NCBI GenBank assembly: GCA_014799675.1
Contig: JAAVHM010000043.1
Span: 30,723 to 39,929 of the forward strand
Direction of reading: 5' to 3'
From: Ruminococcus sp.
Lineage (GTDB): Bacteria; Bacillota; Clostridia; Oscillospirales; Ruminococcaceae
Length of the DNA: 9,207 nucleotides
Notes under the pieces: generated by a model
Told to the model about the DNA's origin: nothing
Seen by the model: the letters and a program-made list of their open reading frames with translations, nothing else
Databases searched by the model: none
Position numbers and translations under genes: made by a program
Shown here: piece after piece, positions 5,550 through 9,207 of the stretch
Position numbering within the stretch: position 1 is the first letter of the stretch
How the letters are laid out: each line of letters begins with the position of its first letter

Positions 5550-6359
5550 ATGGAATATATGAAAAAAGGCGGGGATATTCTGCTGAAAACCTCCGACCTT
5601 GACTTGGACGAAACTTTAGACTGCGGTCAGGCGTTCCGCTGGGAACGTCTTGACAGCGGTTCGGACTGTACATATCACGGCTTTATGCTGAACACCCCGC
5701 TGACGGTCTCCGCGGAAAAGGATTTTTTTATTTTCCACGACACGGACGAGGAAACGTTCCAAAGGGTCTGGATACCATATTTTGACCTTGAAACGGACTA
5801 CGGGGAGATAAAAAAGAAACTTTCCGAGGACGGGACGCTTGCAAAAGCCTGCGCCTATGCGGGAGGAATACGGCTTCTCCGTCAGGACAGCTGGGAGGCT
5901 CTTTGCTCCTTTATCATTTCGCAGAACAACAATATCCCCCGAATAAAGGGTATAATCGGACTGCTTTGCGAGATGTACGGCGGTTTCCCCGACTATACGC
6001 AGATGAAAGGTATCGTCCCCGACGACCTTGCGCCATTACGCGCGGGATTTAGAGCAAAATATATTACTGATTGTATAGAAAAACTCAATAGTGGGGAAAT
6101 AGTTATTGACAAGCTGAAAGGGCTTCCCGTGGACGAGGCGAGAAAGGTTCTTATGACAATAAAGGGCGTGGGTCCCAAGGTTGCGGACTGCGCGCTTCTG
6201 TACGGTATGTACAGGATAGAGTGCGTCCCCATGGACGTGTGGATGAAGCGTGTTATGGAGCAGTTCTATCCCGACGGTTTCCCCGAATTTGTTCTGCCCT
6301 ATGCGGGTATTGCACAGCAGTATCTTTTCCACTATATGAGGACAAGTATCAAGGAGTGA
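5550..6359 (+). CDS. ogg: OGG1-type 8-oxoguanine DNA glycosylase/AP lyase
   Basis: The product is 269 residues, a normal length for bacterial OGG1-like enzymes. The N-terminal domain opens with CGQAFRW (residues 25-31), diagnostic for this family. WEALCSFIISQNNNIPRIKGII follows, the usual 'SQNxxIxRIxxxI'. The helix-hairpin-helix is IKGVGPKVADC, with the predicted Schiff-base lysine at K210. VPMDVW carries the catalytic aspartate at D229. The 19-residue spacing between Lys and Asp equals that of human OGG1 (K249, D268). It should excise 8-oxoguanine opposite C and nick the abasic site, as part of base-excision repair. AAGGAG (5537-5542) precedes the ATG at 5550; a second in-frame ATG four codons later is less well placed. 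Its 3' end is duplicated at 7377-7421. Confidence 0.93.
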   Translation: MEYMKKGGDILLKTSDLDLDETLDCGQAFRWERLDSGSDCTYHGFMLNTPLTVSAEKDFFIFHDTDEETFQRVWIPYFDLETDYGEIKKKLSEDGTLAKACAYAGGIRLLRQDSWEALCSFIISQNNNIPRIKGIIGLLCEMYGGFPDYTQMKGIVPDDLAPLRAGFRAKYITDCIEKLNSGEIVIDKLKGLPVDEARKVLMTIKGVGPKVADCALLYGMYRIECVPMDVWMKRVMEQFYPDGFPEFVLPYAGIAQQYLFHYMRTSIKE

Positions 6360-6363
6360 TATT

Positions 6364-7298
6364 ATGAGGTTCAGAAAAATTTTGACTGCTGCGGCAGCTG
6401 CGGCAATAGCGGCGTCCCTTTCAATAAGCGCATACGCACTTGCGCCTATCGGTAAATGCGAATATGCTGAATTCCATTTTATAGACGACAGTTATGATGT
6501 TGAGGGGGATATAGATAATTATTTGTGCGACTGCGGACATGAATTGGAAATAAAGGTATTGAACAACGGGAATGTCGTAATATCGACAGCTTCCAATAAA
6601 AGCTGTATAAAAATTCCGAATATAAGGTTCCTGAGGGAACTGAAATCATTGGTGTAAGCGCTTTTTTTGAATGTTACAATATTAAAGAAATAAATCTTCC
6701 GGAAAGTGTTAAAGAAATACAATCCAGTGCATTTGGTTTAATGGGTTCACTTGAAAAAATCAATATCCCTGCGGAGGTTGAAGAAATACCTTATAGATGC
6801 TTTGTTTGTTGTTATGATTTAAAAGAGGTATATATACCTGAAGGCTCGAAGCTAAAAAAGATAGGTTATGATAGCTTTAGTCCCGCTAATGGTACTCTTG
6901 AGATTACGATACCGTCTTTTGAAGTTGAAATAAACGAAAGTGCTTTTGGCGTACGGTATAAAAATGTAAAACTAAAAAGTTACATTAAACCGACAGTTGA
7001 GGGAGAATACAAAAACGGTGTTTGCAAATTGACTTGGAATGAAATACCAAATGCAACGACCTATGAAGTATATCAAAAGCTTAAGGACGGAACTTACAAG
7101 CTTTTAAAAACCACCAAAGATACGTCGGTTGAGCTTAAAGGCACAAAAAAGGGGTACAGGTACAAATTTGCGGTAAAAGCAATTGGAGAAATAAATACAA
7201 ACTGTGATTTGAAAAATCAGAAGCATGACGATTACTATCCGGAGTTTTTTTCTGTTGAGGGAGCTATGTCTGACAGCGTTACTGTTTCGGTAAAATAA
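6364..7298 (+). pseudogene. Frameshifted secreted LRR/fibronectin III-like protein gene
   Basis: A start at 6364 with AAGGAG inside the end of ogg gives a signal peptide (MRFRKILTAAAAAAIAASLSIS, cleavage near AYA). The frame then runs to a TAA at 6655. From about 6600 a second frame continues without a break to 7298 and holds VPEGTEIIGVSAFFE, NLPESVKEIQSSAF and further LRR_5 repeats. An Fn3-like module follows (CKLTWNEIPNATTYEVYQK ... YRYKFAVKA). The two frames overlap only at about 6600-6654, and the five-A run at 6609-6613 is the likely site of a one-base loss. Restoring it gives a protein of about 311 residues with no sorting signal. By eye it is more A+T-rich than ogg, hinting at separate origin. 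A sequencing error is possible. Confidence 0.75.
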
Positions 7299-7316
7299 GC
7301 AGAAAGGAAAAATATT

Positions 7317-7439
7317 ATGCGTGAAAGTATTTTAACAATACCGATAAGCGAAATTCTTGACCCAAAGAAATCAACTTATGCTGGTATTGCACGGCAGTAT
7401 TTTTTCCACTATATGCGGATAGGAGGGCAGGGCGCATGA
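7317..7439 (+). pseudogene. 40-codon chimeric remnant: DUF6062-like start joined to an ogg-like 3' end
   Basis: An ATG with AAAGGA upstream opens a 40-residue frame. The first half, MRESILTIPISEILDPKK, resembles the N-terminus of DUF6062 proteins as I recall it ('M(R/K)E.IxTIPxxExF.p'). The second half, YAGIARQYFFHYMR, is plainly the end of OGG1 as found in the gene at 5550-6359 (YAGIAQQYLFHYMR). The join has removed most of both parent genes. It may still be translated: its TGA overlaps the next gene's ATG (ATGA at 7436-7439), so it could serve as a leader peptide that couples translation. The DUF6062 match is from memory and less sure than the ogg match. Confidence 0.6.
7377..7421 (+). repeat. 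Diverged direct repeat of the ogg 3' end
   Basis: Fifteen codons here align without gaps to 6300-6344 inside ogg, with five base differences. At least three are silent or conservative at the protein level. The repeats bracket the LRR pseudogene and lie 1077 bp apart. Both copies also carry an AGGAG-like ribosome site just downstream, used by the following gene in each case. Confidence 0.8.
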
Positions 7440-7954
7440 TGAAACCTGTGTGGATTTCAGTCATTTGCGGCAGTAATAAATTTACGGAAACGTTTACCGA
7501 CGATCCCGTCAACTGGGTTAAATGGGTAATAGTCCTGATTGTGTTTATTGCGGGCTTTTTTATCGCTTTCAAGGTGGAAAAGCTGTTTGCTCCAATACTG
7601 GAAAGCCGTGAAAGGAAAAAGCAGATCGCGCTGGAGCGTGGAAACGTTATAGAAGCGAAGCTGCTCACAAGCAGCAGGCGAAGCTACCGCAAGGAGGGCG
7701 TGGACGAGTGGTGGGGGAAATACGAGTACACCGTGGACGGCAAGACTAAAATTTATCATGCCACATTTTATCACATTTCTCCGCCTCATGTTTTGCGGCT
7801 TTACTATGTGAATAATCCCAAAAAGCTGTTCAGCATGGAGGAATACCACTACGAGCTTGGAAAGGGTCTGCTTCTGTTCCCGATACGGTTTCTGCCGTTT
7901 ATACTTGGCGGTCTGACTTTGTTTCTGATTGGGGCGGAAATGGGCGGAGTGTAA
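7436..7954 (+). CDS. Two-TM membrane protein, DUF3592-like layout
   Basis: The product is 172 residues. A first membrane segment spans about residues 25-47 (VNWVKWVIVLIVFIAGFFIAF). Next come a charged helix (LESRERKKQIALERGN) and a beta-rich domain with WGKYEYTVDGKTKIYHATFY and HVLRLYYVNNPKKLF. A second membrane segment lies at about 145-169 (LLFPIRFLPFILGGLTLFLIG). TM, beta domain with 'YxYxVdGkxY...vxYnPxxP', TM is the arrangement of DUF3592 proteins, though the match is only structural by eye. AGGAGGG (7421-7427), inside the ogg-derived repeat, is its ribosome site. The ATG overlaps the TGA of the upstream remnant; ATGATG gives two possible starts three bases apart. Confidence 0.65.
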   Translation: MMKPVWISVICGSNKFTETFTDDPVNWVKWVIVLIVFIAGFFIAFKVEKLFAPILESRERKKQIALERGNVIEAKLLTSSRRSYRKEGVDEWWGKYEYTVDGKTKIYHATFYHISPPHVLRLYYVNNPKKLFSMEEYHYELGKGLLLFPIRFLPFILGGLTLFLIGAEMGGV

Positions 7955-7987
7955 TTTTAAGTGCATTGAAATAGGCGGGTAGCTGTT

Positions 7988-8341
7988 ATGGAAATCGTTT
8001 GGGACGTAATAATTTTCACTCTCATAGGCGCTTCTGTGGGAGCAGGTCTTGTCGGCTTTATTTACGCAGTTTTTATTTATAAGGGCAGCGAGATACGTAT
8101 ATTTGTTGTTCGGAAACGAAAAAATCTGTATAAGACCTATCACTGGAAGCACGGAACAGGTACGGAGGAGCATTATGTTGTATACGCAAAATATCCTAAT
8201 TCCGATAAAATACATACCCTTGGCTGCGACGGGTATATATATCGAAAATTAAGGGCAAACAAGGGGTACAATGTTACTATAAAGCTTATGTGGATAACAA
8301 AAGTCCACAGGGAAAAGCTCAAATCGCAAAAGAAAAGGTGA
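7988..8341 (+). CDS. One-TM membrane protein, unknown function
   Basis: The product is 117 residues. Residues 5-31 form one membrane segment (VIIFTLIGASVGAGLVGFIYAV). A basic soluble part follows with EHYVVYAKYPNSDKIHTLG and a very lysine-rich end (KVHREKLKSQKKR). The soluble part has the same kind of strand pattern as the upstream membrane protein, so the pair may be related or work together, but I cannot demonstrate homology. The ribosome site is weak (AGGCGGG). It lies 33 nt after the preceding stop, with no promoter of its own seen. Confidence 0.6.
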   Translation: MEIVWDVIIFTLIGASVGAGLVGFIYAVFIYKGSEIRIFVVRKRKNLYKTYHWKHGTGTEEHYVVYAKYPNSDKIHTLGCDGYIYRKLRANKGYNVTIKLMWITKVHREKLKSQKKR

Positions 8342-8361
8342 AAAGAATATTATTTTATATA

Positions 8362-8390
8362 TTGACAAAAATAAGTTTGTATGCTATAAT
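8362..8390 (+). promoter_or_regulatory. Consensus promoter of the antitoxin RNA
   Basis: TTGACA (8362-8367), a 17-bp spacer and TATAAT (8385-8390) are all perfect, with an extended TGC element before the -10. This is the strongest promoter in the window. It is placed to start a transcript near 8397 that carries no credible ORF before the terminator at 8480. Confidence 0.85.
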
Positions 8391-8420
8391 TGTATACGAG
8401 AAAAGAATGTGATACAATCT

Positions 8421-8444
8421 ACGCTACAGATCATTTGAAGTCAC
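8421..8444 (+). repeat. Direct repeat in the antitoxin RNA (pairs with toxin start site)
   Basis: This segment matches 8609-8632 at 20 of 24 positions. The core ACGCTACAgATCATTT differs from the toxin copy by a single G/A, which still pairs as G-U. The outer TCAC is also shared. A looser match extends upstream (AAAAGAA at 8401 and at 8591). It is the antitoxin half of the DR pair. Confidence 0.85.
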
Positions 8445-8446
8445 AC

Positions 8447-8480
8447 AAAAAAACCCGAGGCTGCAACCTCGGGTTTTTTT
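8447..8480. terminator. Bidirectional intrinsic terminator shared by toxin and antitoxin
   Basis: A perfect palindrome: seven A, CCCGAGG, loop CTGCAA, CCTCGGG, seven T. Either strand yields a 7-bp GC-rich stem followed by a U-run. It ends the small RNA on the plus strand and the toxin mRNA on the minus strand, so the last 34 nt of the two RNAs are complementary. Confidence 0.93.
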
Positions 8481-8514
8481 GTCACTATTGTAATGTCCGT
8501 GGCGCTGCCGTCTT

Positions 8515-8622
8515 TTACTTCTTTCGTCTGTTTAGCCACAAGCGCAGGCACTCATAAATGAAGTTTGCGAGAATGCCTGTAATAACAGGGAAAAGAAGAT
8601 TTAACAAAACGCTACAAATCAT
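8515..8622 (-). CDS. Fst/PepA1-like type I toxin (35-residue membrane peptide)
   Basis: A 35-codon frame on the minus strand starts with ATG at 8622 and ends with TAA at 8515. Its ribosome site, GAAAGGAGGTGA, is the best in the window. The peptide has a hydrophobic membrane-spanning core (SVLLNLLFPVITGILANFIY) followed by a short basic tail, LWLNRRKK. The order 'P-V-I-x-G ... F/Y ... WLxRRxxK' is that of Fst-family toxins such as staphylococcal PepA1 (APVISG ... YWLSRRNTK) and enterococcal Fst, at the same length. Such peptides insert into the membrane and harm it when the antitoxin RNA is lost. Its own promoter lies upstream and its mRNA ends at the shared terminator. The family match is from motif memory; the locus layout supports it independently. 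Confidence 0.8.
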   Translation of the reverse strand: MICSVLLNLLFPVITGILANFIYECLRLWLNRRKK

Positions 8623-8632
8623 TTTTACTCAC
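8609..8632 (-). repeat. Direct repeat at the toxin translation start (antitoxin target)
   Basis: This is the partner of 8421-8444. On the toxin mRNA it runs from the end of the ribosome site through the AUG (8620-8622) and into the fourth and fifth codons. Pairing with the small RNA would block ribosome entry. Confidence 0.82.
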
Positions 8633-8639
8633 CTCCTTT

Positions 8640-8652
8640 CCGCTGCACGCGG
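8640..8652 (-). promoter_or_regulatory. Toxin mRNA leader hairpin next to the ribosome site
   Basis: On the minus strand CCGC-GTGCA-GCGG forms a small stem directly before AAAGGAGG (8632-8639). In Fst mRNAs a 5' stem-loop near the ribosome site limits translation and stabilises the transcript. A similar role is inferred here from position only. Confidence 0.45.
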
Positions 8653-8673
8653 ATCAGAGTTGGCAGCATATTT

Positions 8674-8702
8674 ATTATAACATATTTGTCGAATTTTGGC
8701 AA
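8674..8702 (-). promoter_or_regulatory. Promoter of the toxin mRNA
   Basis: On the minus strand TTGCCA (8697-8702, five of six), a 17-bp spacer and a perfect TATAAT (8674-8679) with extended TGT form a strong promoter. The transcript would start near 8667 and run to the terminator, about 220 nt, similar to the ~210-nt RNAI of pAD1 par. Confidence 0.82.
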
Positions 8703-8727
8703 GCAGGGCGATCAATATTTGACAAAT
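8684..8727. promoter_or_regulatory. Pair of dyad sites overlapping the divergent promoters (candidate operators)
   Basis: ATTTGACAAAT (8717-8727) is a perfect dyad around a central base and covers the -35 of the rightward promoter. ATTTGTCGAAT (8684-8694) is the same dyad with one changed pair and lies in the spacer of the toxin promoter. Centres are 33 bp apart, about three helical turns. A regulator binding both is possible; the TTGACA consensus itself contributes part of the first match, so chance is a real alternative. Confidence 0.35.
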
Positions 8728-8747
8728 CTCCCGAAAAGCGGTATAAT
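8719..8747 (+). promoter_or_regulatory. Consensus promoter of the right-end gene
   Basis: A perfect TTGACA (8719-8724), a 17-bp spacer and a perfect TATAAT (8742-8747) are present. It is divergent from the toxin promoter; the -35 elements are 16 bp apart. The leader to the ATG at 8789 is about 35 nt. Confidence 0.85.
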
Positions 8748-8788
8748 TAAATAAAATTACAGACCGTGAACCGAAAGGAGTGACGGCA

Positions 8789-9207
8789 ATGTCTGAAAAA
8801 GTCCTCGATATAACAAAAGACGAGCGTATGCTTCTTAGCAGGCTGAAAAATCGTCCCGGGGCGTTTTTGGGAAGAATCGAGCTGACAAGATTTCTTAATT
8901 GGGTCAACGGTTATGAAATTGCGTTGGGGATGACAAAGCTGTATTCTGAACGGGTGCTCCTGCCCGATCTTAACGATTATGCCGCCATGAAATATCTTGG
9001 GCATACACGAACTGCATTGAATTGTTTTCATCTTATTCTTGAAAAAGAACCCAACGAAACGAAAGCCCTTGATATATTCTGGGAATTGCTGGACGAATAT
9101 CTTGTCGGTCTCGGTTACGAGCCGATACCCGATTGGAACAGTATCTGGAACAGTATCAAGGAAGAATGGGGAGAGTATATAGAGCGTATTAATACTTGCG
9201 AAAAAAA
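8789..9207 (+). CDS. Hypothetical protein, 5' part only
   Basis: An open frame runs from the ATG at 8789 (AAAGGAG ahead) off the right edge and gives 139 residues so far. It begins MSEKVLDITKDERMLLSRLK, then shows NRPGAFLGRIELTRFLNWVNGYEIALG. The 'RPGxxLGxxxLxRhxxFhxGY' pattern seems familiar from unnamed small cytoplasmic Clostridia proteins, but I cannot attach a function. The later part is helical and acidic (LDEYLVGLGYEP, EEWGEYIERIN). There is no signal peptide or membrane segment. A 12-bp tandem duplication (TGGAACAGTATC, 9134-9157) encodes WNSIWNSI. It is transcribed away from the toxin gene by its own promoter. Immunity or housekeeping roles are both conceivable, with no evidence for either. 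Confidence 0.75.
   Translation, partial: MSEKVLDITKDERMLLSRLKNRPGAFLGRIELTRFLNWVNGYEIALGMTKLYSERVLLPDLNDYAAMKYLGHTRTALNCFHLILEKEPNETKALDIFWELLDEYLVGLGYEPIPDWNSIWNSIKEEWGEYIERINTCEK

Larger units (their letters stand above)
8397..8480 (+). ncRNA. Putative type I antitoxin RNA (Fst/par RNAII-like)
   Basis: A transcript of about 84 nt is predicted from the consensus promoter to the intrinsic terminator. The only ATG (8407) is followed at once by TGA, so it is non-coding. Bases 8421-8444 repeat, on the same strand, the region 8609-8632 that covers the toxin start codon on the other strand. The RNA can therefore pair with the toxin mRNA over AUG and the first codons (16 consecutive pairs counting one G-U), and again through the shared terminator. 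This two-contact plan is that of RNAII in the Fst/par locus of plasmid pAD1. The exact 5' end is inferred from the promoter. Confidence 0.78.

Noticed and set aside
6600..6627. Programmed -1 frameshifting in the LRR gene
   Set aside because: In frame the site reads A-AAA-ATT, a poor slippery heptamer, and I see no clear stimulatory structure after it; mutation or sequencing error is simpler.
7457..8215. 252-codon minus-strand ORF across the two membrane-protein genes
   Set aside because: Low-complexity antisense translation without a ribosome site; the plus-strand genes have membrane segments, starts and coupling.
8407..8412. Short leader ORF in the antitoxin RNA
   Set aside because: The ATG is followed immediately by TGA and there is no ribosome site, so the transcript is taken as non-coding.
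8629..8907. Minus-strand ORF opposite the right-end gene, reading into the toxin leader
   Set aside because: It spans both divergent promoters and the toxin ribosome site; it is a shadow of the gene at 8789.

Overview
The window looks like chromosomal DNA from a low-to-mid GC Clostridia bacterium, most likely a Ruminococcus-type member of the Oscillospiraceae. This rests on strong AGGAGG ribosome sites, SigA-type TTGACA/TATAAT promoters, several BspA-like leucine-rich-repeat surface proteins, an NPQTG sorting signal, and small gut-Clostridia families such as DUF3795. The species assignment is inference.

Left part (1-1410): the 3' end of an LRR protein gene converges on a complete, minus-strand, sortase-anchored LRR surface protein. 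A ~118-bp palindromic, multi-hairpin element lies between them and probably terminates transcription from both sides. The surface-protein promoter is back to back with the promoter of the next operon.

Centre-left (1472-3859): a tight five-gene plus-strand operon encodes a PhnB-like VOC protein, an AlkZ-related protein, a PPOX-fold flavin-type protein, a PUA/ASCH-like protein and a cysteine-rich DUF3795 protein. These are small 'housekeeping/stress' families without an obvious shared pathway. A palindromic intergenic repeat follows.

Centre (4007-6359): a metallophosphoesterase with altered metal-site motifs has its own extended -10 promoter and a leader hairpin, and starts at TTG. It is followed by a three-TM membrane protein, a PptA-like tautomerase, a second copy of the palindromic repeat, and an OGG1-type 8-oxoguanine glycosylase/AP lyase with the Lys/Asp catalytic pair intact.

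Centre-right (6364-8341): an LRR/Fn3 secreted protein gene is broken by a -1 frameshift. Next comes a 40-codon chimeric remnant that ends in a duplicated copy of the ogg 3' end. Two small membrane proteins follow, the first translationally coupled to the remnant by an ATGA overlap.

Right end (8362-9207): the most interesting part is an apparently complete Fst/par-like type I toxin-antitoxin locus. A 35-codon hydrophobic toxin ORF on the minus strand (8515-8622), with a perfect SD and its own promoter, converges on a ~84-nt plus-strand RNA (8397-8480) driven by a consensus promoter. Both transcripts share one bidirectional terminator (8447-8480). The small RNA also carries a direct repeat (8421-8444) of the toxin translation start (8609-8632), so it could pair over the toxin AUG. 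Divergent from the toxin, with its own consensus promoter, is an unrecognised gene that runs off the window. Two ATTTGnCAAAT-like dyads sit within the two divergent promoters.
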